DNA of 64,000 bases from Novosphingobium resinovorum. GTDB lineage: Bacteria; Pseudomonadota; Alphaproteobacteria; Sphingomonadales; Sphingomonadaceae. A program made the translations under genes and the position numbers. Shown here one piece after another: positions 35,956 through 45,290 of this stretch. Where the stretch lies: NCBI RefSeq assembly GCF_027922145.1, contig NZ_BSFC01000024.1:310001-374000 (forward strand), in the 5' to 3' direction. The first letter of the stretch is position 1. Each line of letters begins with the position of its first letter. The notes below the pieces were generated by a model. It saw only the letters and a program-made list of their open reading frames with translations, did not search any database and had not been told where the DNA came from.

Positions 35956-37203
35956 TTGAACAGCTTCCCCCCTTATGCCCTTCGCCGGCCCTCCGGTTGG
36001 CGCTGGCCGCTCCTGCCTGTTGCCGCCCTCGCGCTTGCCGGAGTGTCGCTTGCGGCATGCTCCGGCGGATCGTCAAAAGGTCAGCAGCAGCGCACTGCCG
36101 AAGTCGGCTATATTGTCGCGCAGACCAGCAGCGTCCCCCTCTCGGCAACGCTCAGCGGCCGTACGGTCGCCTTCGAGACGTCCGAGGTGCGTCCGCAGGT
36201 GACCGGCGTGATAAAGCGCCGCTTCTTTACAGAGGGCAGCACGGTCAAGGCAGGGCAACCGCTGTTCGAGATCGATCCCAGCCTCTACCGCGCGGCGGTG
36301 AACCAGGCGCAGGCGAACCTCTCCAGCGCGCGCGCCACGGCGGATGCAGCCTCGGTCAAAGCGGATCGCTATCGCCCGCTCGCCGACATGGAAGCGATCG
36401 CCAAGCAGGACTATACCGACGCCCTGGCGGAATCGAGGACAGCCAAGGCCGCCATCGCGCAGAACGCCGCCGCGCTCGACACGGCAAAGATCAACCTTCG
36501 CTTCACCACCGTTCCCGCGCCGATCAGCGGGAAGATCGGACGCCAGCTGTTCACCGTCGGCGCCCTCGTCAGCGCCACGCAGGCCGATCCGCTCGCGGTG
36601 ATCCAGCGCATGGACCCGATCTACGTCGACATGCAGCAGTCCGCCGCCGAGCTGACGAGCCTGCGTCGCCGCCTTGCCGAAGGCGGCGTGACCCCCGGCA
36701 GCACCGAGGTCCACCTCATGCTGGACGGCGGCATCCGCTATCCGCAGGCGGGCACCGTGCAGTTCTCCGAAGTCACGGTCGACCAGACCACCGGCACCGT
36801 CACCTTGCGCGCGCGCTTTCCTAACCCCGACGGCATTCTGCTTCCCGGGATGTTCGTGACGGCGATGTTCGACCAGGCTTCGGACCCGAACGCCTTCCTC
36901 ATCCCGCAGAACGCCGTGCAGCGCGACTTCGACGGCAGCGCCTTCGTGATGCTGGTCGGCGCCGACAACAAGGCGCAGCGCCGCAAGGTCACCGCCGACC
37001 GCACGTACAATGAGTTCGCGGTCGTGACCGGCGGGCTGAAGAAAGGCGACAAGGTCATCACGCAAGGGCTCAACGGTCTGCGTCAGGGCGCTCCGATCAA
37101 GCCGGTCGTGAGCACGGCGCCTCAGAAGGTCGAGCCGCGCAAGGAAGGCCAGGGTGCGGGAAGCGGCGCAGAGGCAGGCCAATCCGGCCACAAGCGCGGC
37201 TGA
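35956..37203 (+). CDS. RND efflux periplasmic adaptor (membrane fusion protein)
   Basis: A 415-residue AcrA/MexE-type adaptor. A signal with lipobox SLAAC (Cys at about residue 35) suggests a lipid-anchored protein. Order: lipoyl half (VRPQVTGVIKRRFFTEGSTVKAG), coiled-coil hairpin (about 105-180), second lipoyl half (APISGKIGRQLFTVGALV), beta-barrel and membrane-proximal domains. The start is TTG 35956 after AAGGCG. It is the first of three overlapping or adjacent genes encoding a full tripartite pump; the permease starts 6 bases later. Confidence 0.92.
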   Translation: MNSFPPYALRRPSGWRWPLLPVAALALAGVSLAACSGGSSKGQQQRTAEVGYIVAQTSSVPLSATLSGRTVAFETSEVRPQVTGVIKRRFFTEGSTVKAGQPLFEIDPSLYRAAVNQAQANLSSARATADAASVKADRYRPLADMEAIAKQDYTDALAESRTAKAAIAQNAAALDTAKINLRFTTVPAPISGKIGRQLFTVGALVSATQADPLAVIQRMDPIYVDMQQSAAELTSLRRRLAEGGVTPGSTEVHLMLDGGIRYPQAGTVQFSEVTVDQTTGTVTLRARFPNPDGILLPGMFVTAMFDQASDPNAFLIPQNAVQRDFDGSAFVMLVGADNKAQRRKVTADRTYNEFAVVTGGLKKGDKVITQGLNGLRQGAPIKPVVSTAPQKVEPRKEGQGAGSGAEAGQSGHKRG

Positions 37204-37209
37204 CGGTTC

Positions 37210-40200
37210 ATGTCCCGCATCTTCATCGATCGCCCGATCTTCGCCTGGGTTCTGGCGATCATCGTGATGCTCGCCGGCCTCGGCGCGCTGAATTTCCTGC
37301 CCAATGAGCAATACCCGGACATCGCGCCGACGCAGGTGAACATCCGCGCCACTTATCAGGGCGCGTCGGCGCAGACGATCGAGAACTCGGTGACGCAGAT
37401 CATCGAGCAGCAACTGACCGGCATCGACGGCCTGCTCTACTTCAGTTCCGAATCGAGCAATCGCGGGCAGGCGAGCATCAGCGCCACTTTCGCCAAGGGC
37501 ACCGACCCCGACATCGCGCAGGTCCAGGTCCAGAACAAGGTCCAGTCGGCGATCCCGCGCCTGCCGCAGACCGTGCAGGCGCGCGGCGTCACCGTGACCA
37601 AGTCGAACGCCGACCAGCTGCTGCTGGTGGCGGTCTACGACGAGACCGACCAGCGCTCCAACCAGGACGTGTCGGACTATCTTGCCTCGAACATCCAGGA
37701 CCCGCTTTCGCGCGTCCAGGGCGTGGGCGACGTCAACGTGTTCGGCGCGCCGCACGCGATGCGTATCTGGCTGGACCCGCGCAAGCTTGCCGCCGTGGCG
37801 CTCATGCCCAGCGACGTGACCTCAGCGATCACCGCCCAGAATACCGAAGTCGCGGCGGGCGAGATCGGGGGCACGCCTGCGGTCGACGATCAGGCGATCA
37901 ACGCCGTCGTCACCGCCGGTTCGCGCCTGCAGACCGCCGACCAGTTCCGCGCCATCGTGCTCAAGACCAACCCGGACGGTTCGGTCGTCACCATTGGCGA
38001 TGTCGCACGGGTAGAGATCGGCGCGGACAGCTACTCCTCGGTCAGCCGCGTCAACGGTCACCCCGGCGCAGGCATCTCGATCTCGCTGGCGCCCGGCGCC
38101 GACGCCCTGCGCACGGCAGAAGCGGTCAAGGCGAAGATGCAGGACCTCGCGGCAGAGATGCCCGACGGCGTGAAGTACATCTACGGCAGTGACTCCACGA
38201 CGTTCATCAAGCTCTCGGTCGAAGAGGTCGAGAAGGCGCTGTTCGAGGCGATCATCCTCGTTGTCATCGTGATGTTCGTGTTCCTGCAGAGCTGGCGCGC
38301 CACGCTGATCCCGGCGATCGCGGTGCCGGTGGTGCTGCTGGGCACCTTCGCGGTGTTCTACGTGATGGGCTTCTCCATCAACACGATGACGCTGTTCGGG
38401 CTGGTGCTGGCTATCGGCCTGCTGGTCGATGACGCCATCGTCGTGGTCGAGAACGTCGAGCGCCTGCTGGAAGAGAACCCCGGCATGTCCCCGCGCGACG
38501 CCACCATCAAGTCGATGGAGGAGATCCAGGTAGCGCTGGTGGCTATCGCGCTGGTGCTTTCGGCGGTGTTCCTGCCGATGGCCTTCTTCGGCGGCTCGAC
38601 GGGCGTGATCTACCGCCAGTTCTCGCTGACCATCGTGACCGCGATGGTGCTTTCGGTGCTGGTGGCGCTGATCCTCAGCCCGGCGCTGACGGCGACGCTG
38701 CTCAAGGCCAAGAAACCCCATGGCGAGGAAAATCACGAGCCGAACTGGATCGAACGCCACCTGCCCTGGCTCGCGCGCGGCTGGGAGAAGTTCCACACCT
38801 GGTTCAACCGCAGCTTCGAGCGTGTTACCGATGCCTATGTGCGCAAGGTGGACGTCGTGGTTGCCCACAAGTGGCGCTGGCTCGCGCTGTTCGCGGTTAC
38901 TTGCGTCGGTACGTTCCTGCTGTTCCAGCGGCTGCCGACAGGCTTCCTGCCGAACGAGGACCAGGGCAACATAAGCGTACAATGGCGCCTGCCCGCCGGC
39001 ACCCCGCGCTCGCGTACCGAGCAAGTGCAGCGCGAAATCGAGAAGTACTTCACGACTTACGAGAAGCACAACGTCGCGGGCATGTTCTCCGTCGCGGGCG
39101 GCGGGCGCGGTGCATCCGGCCAGAACAGCGGTCAGGGCTTCATCAACCTGACCGACTGGTCGCAGCGCACCGACCCGAAGGACGGCGCCGACGCCATCGT
39201 TCAGCGCGCCAGCGCCGCCTTCCGCAGTCTTCGAGACGCGCAGGTCTTCGTGCTGGTGCCGGGCGCCGTTCGCGGCCTCGGCGATTCGGCGGGCTTCACG
39301 ATGGAGTTGCAGAACGCCAGCGGACTGTCGGACGACAAGTTCATGGCCGCTCGCGAAAAGCTGCTCGCCGCCGCTGGCGCGAACGACCAGTTGTCGGGCG
39401 TGCGCCTGAGCAACCTGCCGGACGTCTCGACCCTCAAGATCAACACCGACATCCGCGCTCTCACCGCGTTCGGCCTGACCCCCGGCAACGTCAACGCCAC
39501 GCTTTCGACGGCCTGGGGCGGTACGTACGTCAACGACTTCATCGACAAGGGCCGCGTCAAGCGCGTCTACGTACAGGGCGATGCGCAGTTCCGCTCGCGC
39601 CCGGAAGATCTGGCGCAGTGGTTCGTTCGCGGCTCCGACGGGCAAATGGCGCCCTTCTCTTCGTTCTCGACGATCGGATGGTCGACGGCGCCGAGTTCCA
39701 CCTCGCGCTTCAACGGCCTGCCCGCTTATGAGTTCTCCGGTAATGCCGGTTCCGGCGTCAGCTCGGGCACGGCGATGAACGTGATGGAGCAACTCGTCGC
39801 CGATATTCCCGGCGTGAGCGTCGCATGGGCGGGCTCCTCGTATCAGGAGCGGTTGTCGTCCGGACAAGGGCCCATCCTCTACGCCCTGTCCCTGCTGGTC
39901 GTGTTCCTGTGCCTTGCGGCGCTTTACGAGAGCTGGTCGATCCCGGTTGCGGTAATCCTCGTCATTCCGCTCGGCCTGTTGGGCGCCATCGCCTTCGTCA
40001 CGCTGCGCGGGTTGGAGAACGACGTGTACCTGCAGATCGGCCTGCTCACGACCATGGGCCTTGCCGCGAAGAACGCGATCCTGATGATCGAATTCGCCGA
40101 GCAGGCGGAACGGCAAGGCAAGCGCGTCATCGACGCCGCGCTGGAGGCCGCAAAGATCCGACTGCGCCCGATCCTGATGACCAGCTTCGCGTTCATCTTC

Positions 40201-40416
40201 GGCGTGCTGCCGCTTGCCATCGCTACCGGCGCGGGCGCTAACAGCCGCGTCGCCATCGGCACGGCGGTGGTCGGCGGCATGCTCACCGCGACGATCCTTG
40301 CGATCTTCTACATACCGCTGTTCTTCGTGCTCGTGCGCCGCAGCGTGCGCGACGGTCTTGCCGCAGCACGAGAGAAACTGCAGCAGCGCCGCGGGCGCTC
40401 GGGAGACCCCGCATGA
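37210..40416 (+). CDS. RND efflux permease, HAE1 (AcrB/MexF) family
   Basis: A 1068-residue inner-membrane permease of normal HAE1 length, starting MSRIFIDRPIFAWVLAIIVMLAG. It has the proton-relay segment GLLVDDAIVVVENVER in TM4 with its Asp pair, two large periplasmic domains, and the repeated helix motif LRPILMTSFAFIFGVLPLAIATG. It should export hydrophobic drugs or metabolites by proton exchange. It overlaps the outer-membrane factor gene by 4 bases. Confidence 0.95.
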   Translation: MSRIFIDRPIFAWVLAIIVMLAGLGALNFLPNEQYPDIAPTQVNIRATYQGASAQTIENSVTQIIEQQLTGIDGLLYFSSESSNRGQASISATFAKGTDPDIAQVQVQNKVQSAIPRLPQTVQARGVTVTKSNADQLLLVAVYDETDQRSNQDVSDYLASNIQDPLSRVQGVGDVNVFGAPHAMRIWLDPRKLAAVALMPSDVTSAITAQNTEVAAGEIGGTPAVDDQAINAVVTAGSRLQTADQFRAIVLKTNPDGSVVTIGDVARVEIGADSYSSVSRVNGHPGAGISISLAPGADALRTAEAVKAKMQDLAAEMPDGVKYIYGSDSTTFIKLSVEEVEKALFEAIILVVIVMFVFLQSWRATLIPAIAVPVVLLGTFAVFYVMGFSINTMTLFGLVLAIGLLVDDAIVVVENVERLLEENPGMSPRDATIKSMEEIQVALVAIALVLSAVFLPMAFFGGSTGVIYRQFSLTIVTAMVLSVLVALILSPALTATLLKAKKPHGEENHEPNWIERHLPWLARGWEKFHTWFNRSFERVTDAYVRKVDVVVAHKWRWLALFAVTCVGTFLLFQRLPTGFLPNEDQGNISVQWRLPAGTPRSRTEQVQREIEKYFTTYEKHNVAGMFSVAGGGRGASGQNSGQGFINLTDWSQRTDPKDGADAIVQRASAAFRSLRDAQVFVLVPGAVRGLGDSAGFTMELQNASGLSDDKFMAAREKLLAAAGANDQLSGVRLSNLPDVSTLKINTDIRALTAFGLTPGNVNATLSTAWGGTYVNDFIDKGRVKRVYVQGDAQFRSRPEDLAQWFVRGSDGQMAPFSSFSTIGWSTAPSSTSRFNGLPAYEFSGNAGSGVSSGTAMNVMEQLVADIPGVSVAWAGSSYQERLSSGQGPILYALSLLVVFLCLAALYESWSIPVAVILVIPLGLLGAIAFVTLRGLENDVYLQIGLLTTMGLAAKNAILMIEFAEQAERQGKRVIDAALEAAKIRLRPILMTSFAFIFGVLPLAIATGAGANSRVAIGTAVVGGMLTATILAIFYIPLFFVLVRRSVRDGLAAAREKLQQRRGRSGDPA

Positions 40417-41840
40417 AGCGCATGAGCATCCGCCTGATGGCGGGCGTCCTGCCTGCCCTGGCCCTTGGCGCCTGCTCGCTGGCTCCAAAATACGTCCAGC
40501 CCGACCTGCCCGTCCCGACCTCGTGGCCGGTTGGCGACGCATACCTGCAGCAGAGCGAGGCTTCGCTGCCGGAGGTGTCCTACAAGGACATATTCCGCGA
40601 CCCTCGCCTGCAGTCGCTCGTCGAGGAGGCACTGGCCAACAACCGCGACTTGCGCGTGGCGGCGGCGAACGTCGCGGCGGCGCGGGCACAAGTGCGCGTA
40701 ACTCGGGCGAACCAGTTCCCGGCTGTCGGCATCAGCGGCTCCGCCACCGACACCGAGACCGGCGGCGGCTTCGGCCTCAACGGCATGAGCTATTCGGTAC
40801 AGGGCGGTATCTCCAGCTTCGAGCTGGACCTGTTCGGCAAGCTCGCCAACGCCACCCGCTCGGACCGCGATACAGCGCTGGCGACGGAAGCGGCAGCGCG
40901 CACGGTTCGCCTTGGTCTCGTCGCCGATCTTGCGCAGGCTTGGGCGACGTATGCCGCCGACACCGACTTGCTCAAGCTGGCACAGGCTACTGCGGCCAAC
41001 GCCAAGGATAGCGTGCGGCTGTCGTCCGCCCGTCTCAAGGGCGGCGTCGCCGCGCGTACCGAACTTCGGCAGGCCGAACAGGTTCTCGAAACCGCCAATG
41101 GCGACCTCGCCACGCAGACCGCCGCGCTGGCGCAGGACATCAACGCGATCCGCCTTCTCGTAGGTGCGGAATTCGATCGCGCGCTGCTGCCGACCGGGAT
41201 CGACGAGGTCAACGCCAGCCTCGGCGAAGTGCCTGCCGGGCTTTCGACGCAAGTATTGCTGCGCCGCCCGGACGTGGTTCAGGCCGAATACCAACTGCGC
41301 GCCGCCAATGCCGACATAGGTGTCGCACGGGCACAGCTCTTCCCCACGATATCGCTAAGCGCCCTGATCGGCTTCGCCAGCCAGTCGCTATCGAGCCTGT
41401 TCGACACGGCCTCGCGCACGACGACGCTGGGTGCGGATGGCAGCTGGTCGGTGTTCAACGCAGGGGGCCGCAAGGCCAATGTCGAGGTGACCAAGGCCCA
41501 GCGCGACGCGGCCCTGGCGACTTACGAGAAAGCGATCCAGACCGCCTTCCAAGAAACCGCCGACGCCCTCGCCGACCAGGGCACCCTCGCCGAACGCCTG
41601 CGCGCCGCGACGGCCTTCACCGGCGCGGCACAGGACACCGCTACGCTCACCGAGGCGAGCTATCGCCGAGGTATCGTCGGCTCGCTCGACAACCTCGATG
41701 CGCAGCGCAGCCTCTATTCCGCGCGGCAGGCGGAGATCGCGGTGCGGCTGACACAGGCGGGCAACCGGATAGCGCTTTACCGCGTATTGGGTGGCGATCA
41801 GTCGACGCCGACGGTGGCGGGGCCGGCAACTCAGCCGTAA
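40413..41840 (+). CDS. RND efflux outer-membrane factor, NodT family
   Basis: A 475-residue TolC-like channel. The signal ends with lipobox LGACS (Cys at about residue 20), and SLAPKYVQPDLPVPTSWP follows as in NodT/OprM proteins. Two OEP repeats are present: the first around LFRDPRLQSLVEEAL-type sequence, the second around RRPDVVQAEYQLRAANADIGVARAQLFPTI (given here only as landmark segments). It completes the adaptor-permease-channel operon and ends 10 bases past the convergent oxidoreductase stop. Confidence 0.92.
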   Translation: MKRMSIRLMAGVLPALALGACSLAPKYVQPDLPVPTSWPVGDAYLQQSEASLPEVSYKDIFRDPRLQSLVEEALANNRDLRVAAANVAAARAQVRVTRANQFPAVGISGSATDTETGGGFGLNGMSYSVQGGISSFELDLFGKLANATRSDRDTALATEAAARTVRLGLVADLAQAWATYAADTDLLKLAQATAANAKDSVRLSSARLKGGVAARTELRQAEQVLETANGDLATQTAALAQDINAIRLLVGAEFDRALLPTGIDEVNASLGEVPAGLSTQVLLRRPDVVQAEYQLRAANADIGVARAQLFPTISLSALIGFASQSLSSLFDTASRTTTLGADGSWSVFNAGGRKANVEVTKAQRDAALATYEKAIQTAFQETADALADQGTLAERLRAATAFTGAAQDTATLTEASYRRGIVGSLDNLDAQRSLYSARQAEIAVRLTQAGNRIALYRVLGGDQSTPTVAGPATQP

Positions 41841-42877
41841 AGCGGGACGATCTGCGGCAGTTCGACGGTAGTGCGAATGCCCGGCGCGGCCGCACAGACC
41901 GCTGGAATGGCATTGATAGGTCGATGCGCGGTCAAGCCGGGCGTGTAGGCGGCGTAGTCTTCCTCCGCGACCGGGAAAGTAATGTCCACCTTGACAGGCG
42001 TGTCGCCCTCGGTGCTGATCCGCCATCCGGACTCGCGCAAGTCCCATTCGTGCTCGATGTCGGTGGTGACGTACCAGTTAGCGCGGAAGCGCAGGATCGG
42101 ACGACCCTGATGCTTGCAGGTGATGGTTGTACGCATCGCGCCGACGGTGCCGGCGGGCACTTTGCCGGCCGCTATATCGAGGTCACCGCGCGTCGCGGAA
42201 AGTTCGCCGACCGCTTCTATATCATCGCAAGGTAGCCCCATGGCCTCGGCGACCTGCGAAAGCGAGCTGCCGAAATCCCCCTTGAGATGCTCGGCCCGGC
42301 ACTGGTCGAATGGTGCCATCGGCGCCGCGAAGCCCATGATGTGAAACAGCATGTCGGGCGAATTGCGGCTCGACACGTCGGCATATTCGTCGATCGTGAG
42401 CAAACCATGTTCGCGCTGGAGCGACAACAGAGGGATCGCCAGCGCTTCCGTGACGAAACCGGGGCTCGACCCGGTGGAATGGATCGACGTACCCCCTGCC
42501 GTACAGGCCTCTTCGACCCGGGCGCGTCTTCCGGCATCCATGAGAGGTGGATAATGGAAGTCGCCGCGCGTCGTCACCACGTTCTTGCCCGAAGCAAGGA
42601 GCGCGCACAGGGCGTCCCAGTCGGTCCCCTGCGGCATGAACAGGACACAGTCGGCATCGAGGGCGACGATCTCCTCAAGCGAATTCGTCGCCTTGATGCC
42701 GGTTTCCGCAAGACCGCAGAGTGCGCCCGCGTCCTTGCCGACCTTCTCCGGCGAACTGACCCACAGGCCCACCAGTTCCATCCGGGGATGCTCGATGAGC
42801 ATGCGCAAGGCCCGACTGCCGACGTTGCCGGTCGCCCACTGGACGACACGCCAGGTCCTGTTTGCATCTTGCGGCAT
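41831..42877 (-). CDS. NAD(P)H-dependent amine dehydrogenase / dihydrodipicolinate reductase-like protein
   Basis: A 348-residue oxidoreductase. The Rossmann fold begins VVQWATGNVGSRALRML with the nucleotide-binding GNVG, and the later part resembles the DAP_DH_C/2,4-diaminopentanoate dehydrogenase group. ATG 42877 follows AAGGGAGAG, which fixes the start. Homologues are frequent in steroid and terpenoid clusters of sphingomonads and mycobacteria, mostly without proven substrate. It is the third gene of a minus-strand MFS - TonB receptor - oxidoreductase run. Its 3' end overlaps the efflux channel gene by 10 bases. Confidence 0.78.
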   Translation of the reverse strand: MPQDANRTWRVVQWATGNVGSRALRMLIEHPRMELVGLWVSSPEKVGKDAGALCGLAETGIKATNSLEEIVALDADCVLFMPQGTDWDALCALLASGKNVVTTRGDFHYPPLMDAGRRARVEEACTAGGTSIHSTGSSPGFVTEALAIPLLSLQREHGLLTIDEYADVSSRNSPDMLFHIMGFAAPMAPFDQCRAEHLKGDFGSSLSQVAEAMGLPCDDIEAVGELSATRGDLDIAAGKVPAGTVGAMRTTITCKHQGRPILRFRANWYVTTDIEHEWDLRESGWRISTEGDTPVKVDITFPVAEEDYAAYTPGLTAHRPINAIPAVCAAAPGIRTTVELPQIVPLYG

Positions 42878-42968
42878 CGATCTCTCCCTTGTGCTGCGTT
42901 CAGCCTGAAACCGGCAGGTCAGCAACTGTCGTTGCATGTGGCAATTCCCATCAGGGAACGCCCTCTGC

Positions 42969-45182
42969 TCAGAACTTCACGCCCAGTTCCACGCCGTACG
43001 TGACCGGCTTGCTCCAGTTCGCGCCAATGCCGAAGCTCGAATACTGCGCCTGCGTGAGGTATCGGCTGTTGGTGACGTTGTCCCCGAAGACCGCTACGTG
43101 GAACCCGTCATCCGGGGCGTTCCATTGCGCCCGAAGGGCCAGGGTTTCGTAGCCACCCTGCTCGAACTGGACACCCGAGGGGCCGAAGAAGAAGCTCGAC
43201 GAGTAGAACAGGTTGCCCGACAGCGCGAGTTCGCCGCCCGCCAGATCGGTCTCGTAGCGCGCGCCGACGAAGCCAGTGAATTCCGGGGTGCGTTGCATCG
43301 TCACGTCTTCCAGCGTGGTGGGCACCACGACGAAGCTGACCCCGTTGGCGGCGCAAGTCGCGGCGGTTTCCTCGCCCAGTTCGGAGCAGCGCACATAGAC
43401 CGGCGCGTTGTTGAATCGCTTGTAGCGTGCATGGACGTAGGAGGCGCCAGCGTTGATCTGGAACGCAGGCGTGACCTGATAGTGCAATGCGCCTTCCAGC
43501 CCGTAGATTTCCGAGGTCGCGGCGTTGATGATCTCCGCCGTGCCGGTGCGGTAAATCGACACCTGCAAGTTCTTGTAATCATAGTAGAACGCGGCGGCCT
43601 CGAACGAAAAGCCGCGATCCTCGTACTTGAAGCCCACTTCGTAGGCGTTGATATCCTCGGGCTTGACGCGGTTGCAGGTATAGTTTGTGTCGGGGATCTG
43701 GCACGAACCTCCGACGTCCGAGATCGCCGCCTTGTAGCCCTTCGTGAACGAGGCGTAGATACTCGTCCGGTCGGTCGGCTTGTAGCGCAGCACCACGCGC
43801 GGGGTCAGCTTGTTGTTCGAGATGTTCGGCACCGGCATCTCGGTGAGAGCGAATTGCTGGTTCCAGTAGGCATCGACGATCTTGTCGATCGAATAGCGCG
43901 CGCCGGCCGTCAGGAAGAATTGCGGCGTGATCTCGTAGGTGGCGTCGAGAAAGGCGGCGTAGCTCTTGACCGTGGTGCTCGACCCGCCGAGCCGGATGCG
44001 CTGGTCGGGCGCGTTGCCGCCATTGTTGATGTAAGTGATGTAAGTGTCGCTATTCTGGAAGTAGAACAGCCCCGCCGTCCACTGCAGCTTCGGCCCCGCC
44101 TTCGACGTGAGCAGCAGTTCCTGGCTCCAGGTCTCGTTGAGATTGGGCAGGCCTAGTTGAAACAGGTCGAGCCCCGAATAGTCGAGGTCCTGCGACATCA
44201 GCGAGTTCTCGCTGCGGTACTGGCTGTAGGAGGTCAGGTCCGCGAAGCCGAGGTCCGCACGGATCGTGCCCTGCACTACGTCGGTGTTGGAGCGGAAGAC
44301 TTCCGGCACCGAGCCACTGGCAATGCGGTTCTTCGCCGTGGTGTAAGTCCCCGGCACTCCGCCGAACGGCGCGCCGAGGCCAAAGTCCGAGGTGTTTAGG
44401 CTGGACGCCAGCATGGTCGAGGGATCGTCCACCTGGCCGTGCTTGTAACGCAGCAACACGTCCACCGTGTCGGTCAGTTCCGCCTTGAGGCCGAGACGGA
44501 ACGACCAGTTCTCGTAGTCGCCAACGCGCCGATCGTTATTGGAGATATCGTGCTGCCAGCCGTCACCGCGACGATACTGGCCCTCGAGGCTCAGTGCCAC
44601 GCGGTCGGAAATGACGTAGTTGGCGAAGGCTTCCGCCTTGGCCTCGTTGTAGCGGCCGTAAGTCACGCGGCCCTCGAAGGCATTGCCCGAAGTGGACGGC
44701 TCGCGGGTGGTGACGAGGATCGCGCCACCGGTGGTGTTGCGACCGAACAGCGTGCCCTGCGGCCCCTTAAGCACCTGAATCGAACTGACGCTGATGAGAT
44801 CGAAGTCGGCCGCCAGCGGGTTCGGCGAATAGAACCCGTCGATGTAGATGCCGACGTTGCCACCGCCGCCCGAGGTCGTCACCGCCGTACCGATGCCGCG
44901 AATGGTGGGCTGGAAGAACCCACCCGCGAAGTCGAAGCGCAGCGCCGGAGTGACCTTGCCGATATCGGCAAGCTGCTGGACGCTGGCGGTCTTTAGCGCG
45001 TCGCTCGAAAGGTTGGTGATCGAAATCGGCACATCGACCTGCGCCTCCGCGCGGCGTTGTGCGGTAACGATGATCGCGCCCTCCTCAGCCGTGGCGGCCT
45101 CTTGCGCGCCCTGCGCATGCGCTGAAATCGGCGTCAGCATCGCCAGTGCGAACACGGACGTGCAAGCCCCTGCTATCTTCAC
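42969..45182 (-). CDS. TonB-dependent receptor of the catabolic cluster
   Basis: A 737-residue receptor. I chose GTG 45182: GGGAGGG precedes it by 5 bases and it opens a signal peptide (KIAGACTSVFALAMLTPISAHA); an upstream ATG at 45284 would add 34 residues without a signal. The TonB box is AIIVTAQRR, the plug holds TIRGIGTAV and VLKGPQGTLFGRNTTGGAI, and the barrel ends KF. This subgroup (many in sphingomonads) is thought to import aromatic or polycyclic catabolic substrates. It lies 108 bases downstream of the MFS gene. Confidence 0.9.
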   Translation of the reverse strand: MKIAGACTSVFALAMLTPISAHAQGAQEAATAEEGAIIVTAQRRAEAQVDVPISITNLSSDALKTASVQQLADIGKVTPALRFDFAGGFFQPTIRGIGTAVTTSGGGGNVGIYIDGFYSPNPLAADFDLISVSSIQVLKGPQGTLFGRNTTGGAILVTTREPSTSGNAFEGRVTYGRYNEAKAEAFANYVISDRVALSLEGQYRRGDGWQHDISNNDRRVGDYENWSFRLGLKAELTDTVDVLLRYKHGQVDDPSTMLASSLNTSDFGLGAPFGGVPGTYTTAKNRIASGSVPEVFRSNTDVVQGTIRADLGFADLTSYSQYRSENSLMSQDLDYSGLDLFQLGLPNLNETWSQELLLTSKAGPKLQWTAGLFYFQNSDTYITYINNGGNAPDQRIRLGGSSTTVKSYAAFLDATYEITPQFFLTAGARYSIDKIVDAYWNQQFALTEMPVPNISNNKLTPRVVLRYKPTDRTSIYASFTKGYKAAISDVGGSCQIPDTNYTCNRVKPEDINAYEVGFKYEDRGFSFEAAAFYYDYKNLQVSIYRTGTAEIINAATSEIYGLEGALHYQVTPAFQINAGASYVHARYKRFNNAPVYVRCSELGEETAATCAANGVSFVVVPTTLEDVTMQRTPEFTGFVGARYETDLAGGELALSGNLFYSSSFFFGPSGVQFEQGGYETLALRAQWNAPDDGFHVAVFGDNVTNSRYLTQAQYSSFGIGANWSKPVTYGVELGVKF

Positions 45183-45290
45183 GGTATCCCTCCCAACTGC
45201 TTTTGCAGCGAGGCTACACGAGGCCGTCACGCGATCCAGTGATGGACCGAGATCCAGCTTATATATCGCGCTGGCAGATTTCACGCGACA

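Noticed and set aside
36073..37755. A 560-codon minus-strand frame opposite the efflux adaptor.
   Set aside because: It shows only low-complexity Arg/Asp/Gly-rich translation and is antisense to clear pump genes.
37822..40689. A 955-codon open frame on the minus strand opposite the RND permease.
   Set aside because: The translation is compositionally odd and lacks any family motif, while the plus-strand permease has clear motifs throughout. It is a GC-codon-bias shadow.
42922..42935. GCAAC-TGTC-GTTGC dyad upstream of the amine-dehydrogenase-like gene as a further operator.
   Set aside because: Only its neighbouring GTCAGCAA matches the shared dyad of sites A and B, and the left arm is absent. 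I mention it as a half-site only.
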